The notes under the pieces: model-generated
The model's database searches: none
Told to the model about the DNA's origin: nothing
The model's input: only the letters and a program-made list of their open reading frames with translations
Origin: Rhizobiales bacterium CCH3-A5
GTDB taxonomy: Bacteria > Pseudomonadota > Alphaproteobacteria > Rhizobiales > Beijerinckiaceae
Assembly: GCA_001556025.1 (NCBI GenBank)
Contig: LSIB01000168.1
Span: forward strand, 1 to 64,000
Direction: 5' to 3'
DNA length: 64,000 nt
Translations under genes and position numbers: made by a program
Part shown: piece by piece, positions 20,322-30,295 of the stretch
Numbering within the stretch: position 1 is the stretch's first letter
How the letters are laid out: each line of letters opens with the position of its first letter

Positions 20322-22535
20322 ATGACGCGCCAGATTCCGCTTCGCCTTCCCGGACTGCCGATCCACGACCGCGAGCAACTGGAAGCGGGGATGCATCCCG
20401 ATCCGTTTTCGGTCCTCGGCAAGCACCATGTCGGCGAGCATTGCTTCGTGCGCGCGTTCCTCCCAGGCGCGACCTATGTCGAACTGGTCACCGGCGAGGG
20501 CGAGGAGCGGCGCACCGCCGCGATGGTCGATCACGGCGGTGGCCTGTTCGAGGCGCTTTGCCCCCATGAGGCGCGTTACCGCCTTCGCGCGGCCTGGCCC
20601 GGCGGCATCAGCGAAGCGGCCGACCCCTACAGCTTCGGCCTGCTGCTCTCGGAGCACGACATCTACCTCTTCGCGGAAGGGCGACATTTCGACCTCTCGA
20701 CCCGCTTCGGCGCGAACCTGCGCACCGTCGACGGCGTCGACGGCGTGCTCTTCGCCGTCTGGGCGCCCAATGCCGGCAGCGTCTCCGTTGTCGGCGAGTT
20801 CAACGGCTGGGATCCGCGCCGCCTGCCGATGCGCCGCAGGCTCGGACCCGGCATCTGGGAACTCTTCGTACCGGGCCTGACCGCAGGCACGATCTACAAA
20901 TACGCCATCACCACGCCCTCGGGCGAGCGCCTGCCATGGAAGGCCGACCCGCTGGCGCGCCGCACCGAGCTGCCCCCGCGCACCGGCTCGATCGTCGCCG
21001 AGACGCCGGCTTTCGCATGGACAGACGAGAACTGGCTGAAGCACCGCGAGGCGGCGCATCCGATGTCCGAGCCGATGAGCACCTACGAGGTCCATGTCGG
21101 CTCGTGGCTGCGCACCGAATGGGGCCAGATGGGCTCGTGGAACGAGGCCGCCGACCGGCTGATCCCCTATCTGCAGCATATGGGGTTCTCTCATGTCGAA
21201 CTGCTGCCGATCACCGAGCATCCGTTCGGCGGCTCTTGGGGCTACCAGCCACTGGCCCTGTTCTCCCCGACGGCGCGGCTCGGCACGGCCGAGGATTTCG
21301 CGCGCTTCGTCGACAAGGCTCATGCTGCCAATATCGGCGTCATCCTGGACTGGGTGCCGGCGCACTTCCCGTCCGACGAACACGGGCTCTCCCGCTTCGA
21401 CGGTACGGCCCTGTACGAGCATGAGGACCCGCGCCAGGGCTTCCACCGCGACTGGAACACGCTGATCTACAACGTCGGCCGGCGCGAGGTGCGCGGCTTC
21501 CTGATCGCCTCGGCGCTCTGGTGGGTCGAGACCTTCCATCTCGACGGCCTGCGCGTCGATGCGGTCGCGTCCATGCTCTATCGCGACTACAGCCGCCCGC
21601 CCGGCGAATGGGTGCCCAATGAATATGGCGGCCGCGAGAACCTTGAGGCGATCTCGTTTTTCCAGGAACTGAACACGCTCATCGGCGCGCGCGGACGCGG
21701 CGCGGTGACGATCGCCGAGGAATCGACCGCCTGGCCCGGCGTCACCAGCCCGGTCCACCATGGCGGGCTCGGCTTTCATTTCAAATGGAACATGGGCTGG
21801 ATGCACGACACGCTGCGCTATTTCGCGCGCGATCCGATCCATCGCGGCCATCACGGCGACGATGTCACCTTCGGCCTGATCTACGCCTTCTCGGAAAACT
21901 TCGTGCTGCCGATCTCGCATGACGAGGTCGTCCACGGCAAAGGCTCGCTGATCTCGCGCATGCCGGGCGACGACTGGCAGCGCTTCGCCAATCTGCGCCT
22001 GTTCCTTGCAATGATGTGGGCCCATCCCGGCAAGAAGCTGCTCTTCATGGGCTGCGAGTTCGGGGCAGAAGACGAATGGAACGTCGATGCGCCCTTCCCC
22101 TGGCCGCATCCTTACGACGAGCGCCGCAAGGGCGTCGTCAGGCTGGTGCAGGATCTGAACGCGCTCTATCGCACGACGCCGTCTCTGCACCGGCTCGACC
22201 ACGCGCCCGAGGGTTTCGCCTGGGTCGTCGGCGATGACGCCGCCAATTCCGTCTTCGCCTTCAGCCGGTCGGGCGGACCGGACACGCCCGACATCCTGGT
22301 CGTCGCCAACATGACGCCGGTGCCGCGATACGACTACAGGGTCGGCGTGGTGAAACCCGGGCTCTGGCGCGAGCGCCTGAACAGCGACGCCGGCGTCTAC
22401 GGCGGCGCGGGCATAGGAAATGGCGGCGAGCGCAGGAGCGATCCGGTCGCGGCCCACGGCCAGGGGCAGAGCCTGTCGCTGACGCTGCCGCCGCTTGGCC
22501 TGCTTGTGCTGGAGCATGACCCTGCCAGCCTCTAG
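20322..22535 (+). CDS. glgB: 1,4-alpha-glucan branching enzyme
   Basis: GlgB makes the alpha-1,6 branches of glycogen. This 737-residue protein has the usual N-terminal N1 and CBM48 modules (FAVWAPNAGSVSVVGEFNGWD), then a GH13 barrel with LDGLRVDAVASMLYRDY (nucleophile Asp), IAEESTAWPGV (acid Glu) and LPISHDEVVHGKGSL. The ATG at 20322 follows an AGGACAG site; an in-frame ATG at 20298 is less likely. It begins the glgB-malQ unit and appears to have a stress-type promoter. Confidence 0.96.
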   Translation: MTRQIPLRLPGLPIHDREQLEAGMHPDPFSVLGKHHVGEHCFVRAFLPGATYVELVTGEGEERRTAAMVDHGGGLFEALCPHEARYRLRAAWPGGISEAADPYSFGLLLSEHDIYLFAEGRHFDLSTRFGANLRTVDGVDGVLFAVWAPNAGSVSVVGEFNGWDPRRLPMRRRLGPGIWELFVPGLTAGTIYKYAITTPSGERLPWKADPLARRTELPPRTGSIVAETPAFAWTDENWLKHREAAHPMSEPMSTYEVHVGSWLRTEWGQMGSWNEAADRLIPYLQHMGFSHVELLPITEHPFGGSWGYQPLALFSPTARLGTAEDFARFVDKAHAANIGVILDWVPAHFPSDEHGLSRFDGTALYEHEDPRQGFHRDWNTLIYNVGRREVRGFLIASALWWVETFHLDGLRVDAVASMLYRDYSRPPGEWVPNEYGGRENLEAISFFQELNTLIGARGRGAVTIAEESTAWPGVTSPVHHGGLGFHFKWNMGWMHDTLRYFARDPIHRGHHGDDVTFGLIYAFSENFVLPISHDEVVHGKGSLISRMPGDDWQRFANLRLFLAMMWAHPGKKLLFMGCEFGAEDEWNVDAPFPWPHPYDERRKGVVRLVQDLNALYRTTPSLHRLDHAPEGFAWVVGDDAANSVFAFSRSGGPDTPDILVVANMTPVPRYDYRVGVVKPGLWRERLNSDAGVYGGAGIGNGGERRSDPVAAHGQGQSLSLTLPPLGLLVLEHDPASL

Positions 22536-22568
22536 CACAGCCACGGCGAGCCCACTCCGGAGCACCCT

Positions 22569-24629
22569 ATGAGCGACGAAATCCTGCGCCAGCTCGCGGC
22601 GAAAGCCGGCGTCGCGCCGCAATGGACCGATCAGGCAGGCGAGCAGCGCGACGTATCGCCCGATAGCCTGCGCGCCATCCTGTTCGCGCTCGGCCTGCCG
22701 GCGGATGACGACGCCGCTCTGCGCAATTCGCTCTCGATGGTCGAGGGCGGCGCGAATGCGGTTGCGCTCTCGCGCTTCACCACGGCGCGCGTCGGCCAAC
22801 CGGTCGCGTTGCCGATCGCGTTGACGCCGGGCTCCTCCGTCGAGTTGCTGCTGGAAGGCGGCGCACAGCGCGTCGTCACGACGAGCGAGGGCTATGACGG
22901 CTCGCTGATGCTGCCGGCCTTCGACGAGCCCGGCTACCACATCGTACGCACCCCCGAGGGCGACTTCACCGTCGCCACCGCGCCCGAGCGCTGCATCACC
23001 TTCGCCGACCTGAACGGCTCGCAGGGGTTCGGACTGGCTGCGCAGATCTACTCCCTGCGCAGCACAGGCGATGGCGGCATCGGCCATTTCGGTGGCGTCG
23101 CGGCGCTCGGCCGCAGCGCGGCAGCGAGGGGCGCGCAGGCACTCGCGATCAGCCCTGTCCATGCGCTCTACGGCGCCGAACCAGGCCATTTCAGCCCCTA
23201 CTCGCCCTCGACGCGACTGTTCTACAATCCGCTGCACGCCGACCCGTCCGCCGCCTTTCCGGACGATCTGGTCCGCGCCGTCATCGACCTGTCCGGACTC
23301 GCCGAGGAGATGGCGCGGCTGTCTGCCCTGTCGCAGGTGGACTGGATCGCCGCCACGCCGCTGCGCCAGCGGCTTCTGCGCGGGCTCCACGACGCGCTGC
23401 GCGACCCGGACCGCGCGCCCGAGCCGGCCCGTAACGAGTTTGAGCGCTACCTCGCCGAGGCCTCGCCGCTGCTGCGCGCCCACGCCACCTTTGAGGTGCT
23501 GCACTCAGCCCAACTCAAGCGCGACCCGGGCGCCTGGAGCTGGCGCGGCTGGGAGGCAGCCTACCGCGACCCTGAAAGCGAGGCGGTCGCAGGCTTCGCA
23601 GCCGAGCACCCCGACGAGATCGCCCACCAGATCTTCCTGCAATGGCTCACCGGCCGCTCCTACGGCCAAGCCCAACAGGCCTGTCGCGAAGCTGGGATGA
23701 GCGTCGGGCTGATCGCCGACCTCGCCATAGGCATGGACGGGGCGGGCAGCCATGCCTGGAGCCGCCAGCACGAAGTGCTGGGGGGCCTGAGCGTCGGCGC
23801 GCCGCCCGACTACTACTCGGCCGACGGCCAGAGCTGGGGTTTGACGACGTTCTCACCGCGCGGGCTCGCAACATCGGGCTATGCGCCCTTCATCGAGACG
23901 CTGCGCGCCAGCCTGCGCTATGTCGGCGGCATCCGCATCGACCATGTCATGGGCATGAGCCGGCTCTGGCTAGTTCCGGAGGGCGCGAGCGCGCTCGACG
24001 GGGCCTATGTCACCTTCCCGTCGGAGACGCTGTTCCGGCTGATCGCGCTCGAATCCTGGCGCCATAAGGCGATCGTCATCGGCGAGGACCTCGGCACTTT
24101 GCCCGATGGCTTTCGCGATTACCTCCGCGAACAGGGCGTCGCGGGCCTGCGCGTGCTGCGCTTCGAGAAGGAAGAGCACGGCTACATCCAGCCGCAGCAT
24201 TGGGACCCCGCCGCCGCCGCGCTGACCACGACGCACGACCTGATCGCCACCGCCGGCTGGTGGGCCGGCGCCGACATCGAGCCCGCCGACGACCAGAACG
24301 CGCAGGATGTCCGCGCCTGGAATCGCGGCCTGCTCTGGGGCTCGTTCGAGCAGGCCGGACTGGTCCAAGGCGAACGCCCAGCGCCCGAGGACACGGGCCC
24401 CGTCGTCGACGCAGCGATCCGCTACGTCGCGAAGACGCCCTGCACGCTCAAGCTGATCGCCATCGAGGATGCCCTGGCTCTGCGCGTCCAGCCGAATGTA
24501 CCGGGAACCACGACCGAGAAGCCAAACTGGCGGCACCGGCTCGACGGCGACGCGGGCGCGCTGCTCGACGGCGAGGCCGTGCAGGCCCGGCTGAGCCATC
24601 TCGGTCCAGCCCGTGAGGGCGAGAGCTAA
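22569..24629 (+). CDS. malQ: 4-alpha-glucanotransferase (amylomaltase)
   Basis: MalQ transfers malto-oligosaccharides and recycles the short chains left after debranching. The 686-residue protein is a GH77 enzyme with IRIDHVMGMSRLW (nucleophile Asp), VIGEDLGTLP (acid Glu) and TTHDLIATAGWW. The N-terminal 130 residues form the extra module found in bacterial MalQ. GGAG lies seven bases before the ATG. It is 33 bases after glgB. Its stop codon overlaps the stop of the convergent treY in the four bases CTAA. Confidence 0.95.
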   Translation: MSDEILRQLAAKAGVAPQWTDQAGEQRDVSPDSLRAILFALGLPADDDAALRNSLSMVEGGANAVALSRFTTARVGQPVALPIALTPGSSVELLLEGGAQRVVTTSEGYDGSLMLPAFDEPGYHIVRTPEGDFTVATAPERCITFADLNGSQGFGLAAQIYSLRSTGDGGIGHFGGVAALGRSAAARGAQALAISPVHALYGAEPGHFSPYSPSTRLFYNPLHADPSAAFPDDLVRAVIDLSGLAEEMARLSALSQVDWIAATPLRQRLLRGLHDALRDPDRAPEPARNEFERYLAEASPLLRAHATFEVLHSAQLKRDPGAWSWRGWEAAYRDPESEAVAGFAAEHPDEIAHQIFLQWLTGRSYGQAQQACREAGMSVGLIADLAIGMDGAGSHAWSRQHEVLGGLSVGAPPDYYSADGQSWGLTTFSPRGLATSGYAPFIETLRASLRYVGGIRIDHVMGMSRLWLVPEGASALDGAYVTFPSETLFRLIALESWRHKAIVIGEDLGTLPDGFRDYLREQGVAGLRVLRFEKEEHGYIQPQHWDPAAAALTTTHDLIATAGWWAGADIEPADDQNAQDVRAWNRGLLWGSFEQAGLVQGERPAPEDTGPVVDAAIRYVAKTPCTLKLIAIEDALALRVQPNVPGTTTEKPNWRHRLDGDAGALLDGEAVQARLSHLGPAREGES

Positions 24630-27250
24630 CCGCTTACGCGCAGCGACCAGACGCCGACCGGCACTAGCGGCAGCGCATCGGTTAACTGAACCGCACCATT
24701 CACAGCGAGTTCCGGCCCGACGACCGCATCCCAGCCCGCCTCGCCATCAGGCAGAACCACCCGCGTATCGCCCCACCAGTCGCGATCGGGCACGATCACA
24801 TCGGCCCCCACCATGCCGCCGGCGCAGAAGCGGGCGACGACGACGAGCGCCGCCCGATCCCCCGACCGGCGCAGGAACGCCATCGCACTCTCCGCCCGCT
24901 CGCCTTCGATCGCCAGCGGCTCGTAGCTCCCCTCGGCGAACAGCTCCGGTTCGCTGTGGCGGAAAGCCAGAAGCTTGCGCAGCAGGGTCTGCTTGATCCG
25001 CCCGTCGCGCCAGCTTTCCGACAGAAGGTCGAGCGTCAGCCGCTGCGCCAACGCGATCCGGCGCGCGCTGAAATCGACAGGCCGGCGGTTGTCGGGATCG
25101 ACCAGGCTGAAATCCCAGAACTCCGTGCCCTGATAGGTGTCGGGCAGGCCGGGCGCGAGGCAACGCAGAGCCGTCTGAACCAGGCCGTTCAGCGCGCCGG
25201 GCCGGGCGATTTGCGCAACGAAGGCTGCGATGTCCGCGACAAAACCCTCGCTGCGCGATGGATTGAGCGCCGCATGAATAAAGCCCTCGGCCTTCGCCTC
25301 ATAGGCTTCGTTCGGCGCTGCCCAGCCTGAGCGCAGCTTGGCTTCGCGCAGCGCCTTTCGCGACCACGCTGCCAGGCGCTCGGCGTATCCCTCCAGCCCG
25401 GCGGCGTCCTCGGCGGCAAGCGTCAGCGGCCAGGCGCCGACGATCATCTGGTAGATCATGTACTCATCGGCGCGGTCGAACCCGCTTGGCCTGATCCCGG
25501 CGTTGAGCGCGCTCCAGCGCTCGCTCGCGTCTATCCAGGCCTGCGGCATCTCGCTGATCACCGCCAGCCGGGCGCGGACATCCTCGCCACGCTTGTGGTC
25601 ATGGGTCGCGGTCGCCAATTGCGAGCGCGGCGATTGCGTCGCCCGAGCCTGCATCACGGCGTGAAAGTCATCGACGTGGAGACCAAGCATGCCGGCGTCG
25701 AAGCCGACATCGTTGCGCGAGATGAGCCGGCCATAGCGATAGAACGCCGTATCCTCGACCGCCTTGGCCGCGAGCGGCGCGGTGAGCTGGTTGAAGCGCC
25801 GAATGGCCGTGACGCGCGAGGGTCGCAGGCCTTCCTCGCCCTGTCCGGCCATGACGGACGCGACGAAGCGCAGGGCCGGCGGATCGCTCAGCGGCGCGGC
25901 CAGCGCGGCGTCGAGCGCGGCCTGCAGGCGCTCGCCCGCGCCGACGCCGTCATCCTGCCCGGTCGCGTAGCTGCGATAGGCCCGCATCTGCGCGATCAGG
26001 CTGGTGACGGCCCGGCGCAGCGCCGCGCGCGTGATGCCCTCGCCGTCACGATGCTCGGCGCCGGCCTGTTCGAGGGCATCGATCAGCCGCTCGCGCTGGC
26101 CGTCGAAGCTGTGGGACAGGATTTCGTGGCGGGCGATCTCCTCCTCGCCATGGAAATCGCGCGACCGCCCGCTGATCACGGCCCAATGCGCCGAGAGCGG
26201 ACCGGCGGCATCGGGCCTGTGCTGGAATGCCGAGATCTGATCCATGAAGTCGTAGCCGGTAGAGCCATCGACGTCCCAATCGGCCGGAATGTGCTCGCCT
26301 GAGGCAAGGATCTTCTCGACGACGAGCCAGGCTCGGCCCTGCGCGGCTCCCGCTGGCCGCTCTCCCTGCCACGCATCGAGTTCGCTGCGGAGCTTGCGGC
26401 AATAGCCGGCCGGATCGCCGAGTCCATCGACATGGTCGATCCGCAGGCCGTCGATGACGCCCTCGGCATAGAGCCTGAGCGCCAGCGCGTGCTTTGCGGC
26501 AAAGGCTGCCGGCTCCTCCATCCGAATCGCGGCAAGCTGCGTGATGTCGAAGAAGCGCCGCCAGTTGATCCGGTCGCCGGCATTGCGCCACCAGTCGAGC
26601 AGGTAGTTCTGTTTGGAGATCAGGGCGTCGAGCTTCACCGAATCGGCGTAGGCGTCGACACCGGCATCCTCGATCTCGGCTTCGTCTTCCGGCCGGATCG
26701 GAAACAGATGTTCGCCATAGGAGACCGCGAAGCCGCCTTCGTCGCGCGCGATCAGCGAGAGGCCACCTGCCTCCAGGACATTGCGATATGGCTCGCCGAG
26801 AAAAGGCGCATGGACCTTGCCGTTCAGTTCCTCGTCCGGCGTGTCGAAATCGACGTCGAACCATGCCGCATAGCTGCTGGCGCGGCCATGCCTGAGCAGG
26901 TCGAGCCACATCGGATTGTCCTCCCCGCCGACAGCGACATGGTTGGGCACGATGTCGAGGATGATGCCGACGCCATGCTCGCGCAGCACCGCGGCCATCT
27001 CGCGAAAACCGTCCTCCCCCCCGAGTTCGGGATTGACCGCGTCATAGCGCACGACGTCGTAGCCGTGCTGGGAACCCGCCCGCGCCGTCAGGATCGGCGA
27101 GGAATAGACATGGCTGATCCCGAGTTCGGCGAGATAGCCGGCGATATCGCGCCCGGCCGAGAACGGAAAGCCCTTATGGAACTGCAGGCGATAGGTCGCG
27201 CGCGGCGTCGAGAGAACAGGGGTCGAAGGGCGCTGCGGCGCATCCGGCAT
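24626..27250 (-). CDS. treY: Malto-oligosyltrehalose synthase
   Basis: TreY turns the reducing-end alpha-1,4 bond of a maltodextrin into the alpha-1,1 bond of trehalose; TreZ then releases trehalose. This 874-residue protein begins RATYRLQFHKGFPF and has SHVYSSPILTARAGSQHGYD, IILDIVPNHVA and LRIDHVDGLGDP, the GH13 TreY signatures. Its gene is convergent with malQ and overlaps it by four bases. A GGAAC-N17-GTT element lies 45 bases before the start. No treZ is in the window, so trehalose release depends on a gene elsewhere. Confidence 0.95.
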   Translation of the reverse strand: MPDAPQRPSTPVLSTPRATYRLQFHKGFPFSAGRDIAGYLAELGISHVYSSPILTARAGSQHGYDVVRYDAVNPELGGEDGFREMAAVLREHGVGIILDIVPNHVAVGGEDNPMWLDLLRHGRASSYAAWFDVDFDTPDEELNGKVHAPFLGEPYRNVLEAGGLSLIARDEGGFAVSYGEHLFPIRPEDEAEIEDAGVDAYADSVKLDALISKQNYLLDWWRNAGDRINWRRFFDITQLAAIRMEEPAAFAAKHALALRLYAEGVIDGLRIDHVDGLGDPAGYCRKLRSELDAWQGERPAGAAQGRAWLVVEKILASGEHIPADWDVDGSTGYDFMDQISAFQHRPDAAGPLSAHWAVISGRSRDFHGEEEIARHEILSHSFDGQRERLIDALEQAGAEHRDGEGITRAALRRAVTSLIAQMRAYRSYATGQDDGVGAGERLQAALDAALAAPLSDPPALRFVASVMAGQGEEGLRPSRVTAIRRFNQLTAPLAAKAVEDTAFYRYGRLISRNDVGFDAGMLGLHVDDFHAVMQARATQSPRSQLATATHDHKRGEDVRARLAVISEMPQAWIDASERWSALNAGIRPSGFDRADEYMIYQMIVGAWPLTLAAEDAAGLEGYAERLAAWSRKALREAKLRSGWAAPNEAYEAKAEGFIHAALNPSRSEGFVADIAAFVAQIARPGALNGLVQTALRCLAPGLPDTYQGTEFWDFSLVDPDNRRPVDFSARRIALAQRLTLDLLSESWRDGRIKQTLLRKLLAFRHSEPELFAEGSYEPLAIEGERAESAMAFLRRSGDRAALVVVARFCAGGMVGADVIVPDRDWWGDTRVVLPDGEAGWDAVVGPELAVNGAVQLTDALPLVPVGVWSLRVSG

Positions 27251-27294
27251 CGTGGAGCTTTCAGGCTGGCGGCCGCGAGGCGGGCCGCTAGCTG

Positions 27295-27319
27295 AACCGG
27301 AGAGGCCTGCGCTTGTTCC
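27295..27319 (-). promoter_or_regulatory. Candidate EcfG-type promoter of treY
   Basis: On the minus strand GGAAC (27319-27315), 17 bases, GTT (27297-27295). It lies within a 9-base inverted repeat (27292-27300 and 27322-27330) whose outer arm covers the stop codon of the upstream helicase gene, so helicase end and treY promoter share sequence. Confidence 0.55.
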
Positions 27320-27326
27320 AACCGGT

Positions 27327-28763
27327 TCAGTCCGCCGCGCGCGCTTCCACTACACCGGCGATCGCCTCGAGCAGATGCGTATCGTCGCCCGCCAGCCCCT
27401 CCATTGCCGCCATCCGCGCGATCACGGTGGCGGCGACCGCTTCCTCCACCGTATCCTCGGCATAGGCGTAGAAGATCGTCGCATGCTGGCCGTCGCGATG
27501 GCAGCGGCCCTCGATCTGCTGAAGCTGGATCGCGGAATGGCGCATGTCGTGGACGACGAGCGAGCGCTCGCGCTCGCCGCCCGGCATCTCGCCGCGATGC
27601 AGCGAGATCGATTCCGTCACGGTGAAGATCACCGCATCGAGCCCGCCGGTCTGGAAGAGGATGCGCGTCTGTTCGTTGACGATGCCAGAGCGCTCGCCAT
27701 TGATCTCGCCCACGCGCCAGCCGCGCCCGCGCAAGGCATCCGCCAGCATGGCGCTGGTCTCCAGGAACGCGACCGAGACCGCGACCTGCTCGTCATTGCC
27801 GAGCAAATCGTCGCAGAAGTCGACGGTGCCGGGGATGCGCAGCAGGCTCGCCTTCTGGCGGAAGCGCAGATCGGCCGCCCAGCCTTGCGGCTTGCGCGTC
27901 GAGCCGCCGACGAGTCCCAGCTCCTTGCGGAACTCGCGCCAGGTCGCGTCATAGAGCCTTCGCGACGCCGGATCGAGGGCGACCGGGGCAAGCTCGCGTT
28001 GCACCTCTGGCCAGCCGGCGATCTCCTCCGGCCGCCTACGCAGGCCGATGGCGTTAGCCCCACGATAGAGCAGGTCCGCCATCGCCTTGCGGTCGGTCTC
28101 GTTGGGCTCCCAGCTCCAGTTCTTCCAGCGGCCCCTGGCGCGGCCGATCTTCAGCCGCTTCATCAGGCTCCGGAAGGCGTCCAGATCGGCGCTCGGCATT
28201 CCGGCGGCCTTCGCCAGCAGCGGTCCTAGATAGGAGAGTTCATGGGGAGACTGGCCTGCGGTCGCGCTCATATAGATCGTGAACCGTGCCGCCGCCGCAA
28301 TCTGCCGGCACACCAGCCCCTGCTGCGAGTTCGGGTTGCGGATGCGGTGCGCCTCGTCGATCACGACGAGCGGCCAGATGCGCTTCGGCGTTCCGAGCTT
28401 GGCCAGTTCGTTGTTCTTCGCCCGCGTCGACCGCTTCTTGCTATCGACCGGAGGAGCCAGCAGCGACTTCGTCTTCTCGAAATTCATCAGCGTGACGCGC
28501 TTGGCCGGTAGACCCGACAGCGCCATGGTCCTCCGCCATTGCGGGATCGCTCCCTTGGGGCAGATCACCAGCACCTCGTCCTCCGGCATAGCCGACAGCG
28601 CAAGCCAGGCCGAGAGCGTCTTGCCGAGCCCGGTCAGGTCGCCGAGCAGGAAGCCGGTCGCTCCCGCCTGGCGCGCCGCCAGGATCGCGTCGCGGGCGCT
28701 GAGCTGGTGCGGGTGGGGGGTGAAGAGGGACTGGTCGTCGGGCCTTGGCATCGGGTCTTGCAT
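27327..28763 (-). CDS. Small SNF2-like SF2 helicase / ATPase
   Basis: This 478-residue protein shows a Walker A motif GDLTGLGKT, the Walker B box IDEAHR, MSATAG (motif III) and the SNF2-type motif VI QLQQIEGRCHRDGQ. It is short for a SNF2 protein and has no accessory domains, looking like helicases found in phages and mobile elements. No nuclease, methylase or phage gene is nearby. The start ATG at 28763 is followed by a second Met four codons on. Its role is probably DNA translocation or remodelling; the target is unknown. Confidence 0.82.
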   Translation of the reverse strand: MQDPMPRPDDQSLFTPHPHQLSARDAILAARQAGATGFLLGDLTGLGKTLSAWLALSAMPEDEVLVICPKGAIPQWRRTMALSGLPAKRVTLMNFEKTKSLLAPPVDSKKRSTRAKNNELAKLGTPKRIWPLVVIDEAHRIRNPNSQQGLVCRQIAAAARFTIYMSATAGQSPHELSYLGPLLAKAAGMPSADLDAFRSLMKRLKIGRARGRWKNWSWEPNETDRKAMADLLYRGANAIGLRRRPEEIAGWPEVQRELAPVALDPASRRLYDATWREFRKELGLVGGSTRKPQGWAADLRFRQKASLLRIPGTVDFCDDLLGNDEQVAVSVAFLETSAMLADALRGRGWRVGEINGERSGIVNEQTRILFQTGGLDAVIFTVTESISLHRGEMPGGERERSLVVHDMRHSAIQLQQIEGRCHRDGQHATIFYAYAEDTVEEAVAATVIARMAAMEGLAGDDTHLLEAIAGVVEARAAD

Positions 28764-28897
28764 CGCTGTGATCTACCGCCTCGCTGGCCGCATTGCGAGA
28801 CGCGCAGCGTGACAGGCGATCTTTGCGCTGGCAGGCGCGGCACTGGCTGGGCAAAGTCGCCGCCACCTCGTCGACCGCCGCACAGGGAACACCCGCC

Positions 28898-30286
28898 ATG
28901 ACACGCGCCACCGCCATCGCGCTCGCGCAGGATTATTTCGACTCCGGCCGCTTCAAGGTTGATCTCGCCCGCCTCGTCGCGATGCCGACCGAGAGCCAGA
29001 ACCCCGAGCGCGCGCCGGTGCTGGCGGCCTATCTCGACGCCGAAATGCGGCCGTTGCTGGAAAGCCTCGGCTTCGAATGCCGCATCCTGCATCATCCCCG
29101 TGCCAAGGGGCCGTTCCTGTTCGCCCAGCGCATCGAGGGAGAGGGTCTGCCGACAATCTTCGGCTATGGCCATGGCGACGTCATTCGGGGCCTCGATGCG
29201 CAATGGAGCGAGGGCCTTTCGCCCTGGACGCTGACCGAGCGCGGCGATCGCTGGTACGGCCGCGGCGTCGTCGACAACAAGGGCCAGCACGTCATCAACA
29301 TCAACGCCTTGCGCGCCGTTCTTGAATCGCGCGGGAAACTCGGCTTCAACGCCAAATACCTGATCGAGATGGGCGAGGAGTGCGGCTCGCCGGGCCTGCG
29401 CGAACTCTGCGAGGAGCAGAAGGCGCTGTTCAGGTCGGATGTGCTGATCGGCTCCGATGGCCCGCGCCTCAACGCCGAGCGCCCGACCGTCTTCCTCGGC
29501 ACGCGCGGCGGCGTCACCTTCGATCTCTCGATCGTCGCCCGGGAGGGCGGCCACCATTCCGGCAATTGGGGCGGCATTCTCTCGGACCCCGCGATCCAGC
29601 TCGCCCACGCCATCGCCTCGATCGCTTCGCCGACAGGGCAGATCCGCATCCATGAGTGGGTGCCGGAGGAGCTGCCGCCGGCGGTGCGCAAGGCGCTGGC
29701 CGATTGCGAGGTGGACGGCGGCCCCGATGGTCCGACGATCGATTCTAACTGGGGAGAGCCCGGCCTGTCGCCCGCCGAGCAGGTTTTCGGCTGGTGCTCC
29801 TTCGATGTGCTGGCGATGAAGTCGGGCGTACCGGAGACGCCGGTCAACGCGGTGCCGCCGAGCGCCTGGGCGCGCTGCCAGCTTCGCTTCGTCGTCGGCA
29901 TCGACCCCCATGAAGTCATCCCGGCCTTGCGCCGCCACCTCGTCCGGAACGGTCTCCCCATGGTCGAGGTCGCGCTCGCACGCGACGAGATCTTTAACGC
30001 GACGCGCCTCGACCCTGACGACGCCTGGGTGCAATGGGCGGTTGCCTCCATCGCGCGCTCGACCAACAAGACGCCTGCGCTTCTCCCCAATCTCGGCGGC
30101 TCGCTGCCCAACGACATCTTCGCCGACATCCTCGGGCTGCGGACGATCTGGGTGCCCCATTCCTATCCCGGCTGCTCGCAGCATGCGCCCGACGAGCATC
30201 TCCCGACGGCGATCGCCCGCGAGGCGCTGGGCCTGATGGCGGGCCTCTATTGGGATCTCGGCTACGGCGGGACGCCACCGCTCTGA
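28898..30286 (+). CDS. M20 family metallopeptidase
   Basis: A zinc-dependent peptidase/deacylase of 462 residues. Metal-binding positions are visible as GHGDV, GRGVVDNKGQ, EMGEECGS, GSDGPR and a late PHSYPGCSQHAPDEH. Its dimerisation domain lies between. The family cleaves dipeptides, acylated amino acids or carbamoylated substrates, and this one cannot be assigned further. The ATG at 28898 follows an AGGGA site, and an in-frame start at 28793 would overlap the promoter region of the divergent helicase gene. Confidence 0.88.
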   Translation: MTRATAIALAQDYFDSGRFKVDLARLVAMPTESQNPERAPVLAAYLDAEMRPLLESLGFECRILHHPRAKGPFLFAQRIEGEGLPTIFGYGHGDVIRGLDAQWSEGLSPWTLTERGDRWYGRGVVDNKGQHVININALRAVLESRGKLGFNAKYLIEMGEECGSPGLRELCEEQKALFRSDVLIGSDGPRLNAERPTVFLGTRGGVTFDLSIVAREGGHHSGNWGGILSDPAIQLAHAIASIASPTGQIRIHEWVPEELPPAVRKALADCEVDGGPDGPTIDSNWGEPGLSPAEQVFGWCSFDVLAMKSGVPETPVNAVPPSAWARCQLRFVVGIDPHEVIPALRRHLVRNGLPMVEVALARDEIFNATRLDPDDAWVQWAVASIARSTNKTPALLPNLGGSLPNDIFADILGLRTIWVPHSYPGCSQHAPDEHLPTAIAREALGLMAGLYWDLGYGGTPPL

Positions 30287-30295
30287 TCGCGCGTC

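Noticed and set aside
20004..23504. A 1166-codon minus-strand open frame opposite glgB and malQ
   Set aside because: High GC leaves few stops on the reverse strand. The frame has no recognisable domain and overlaps two certain genes, so it is a shadow.
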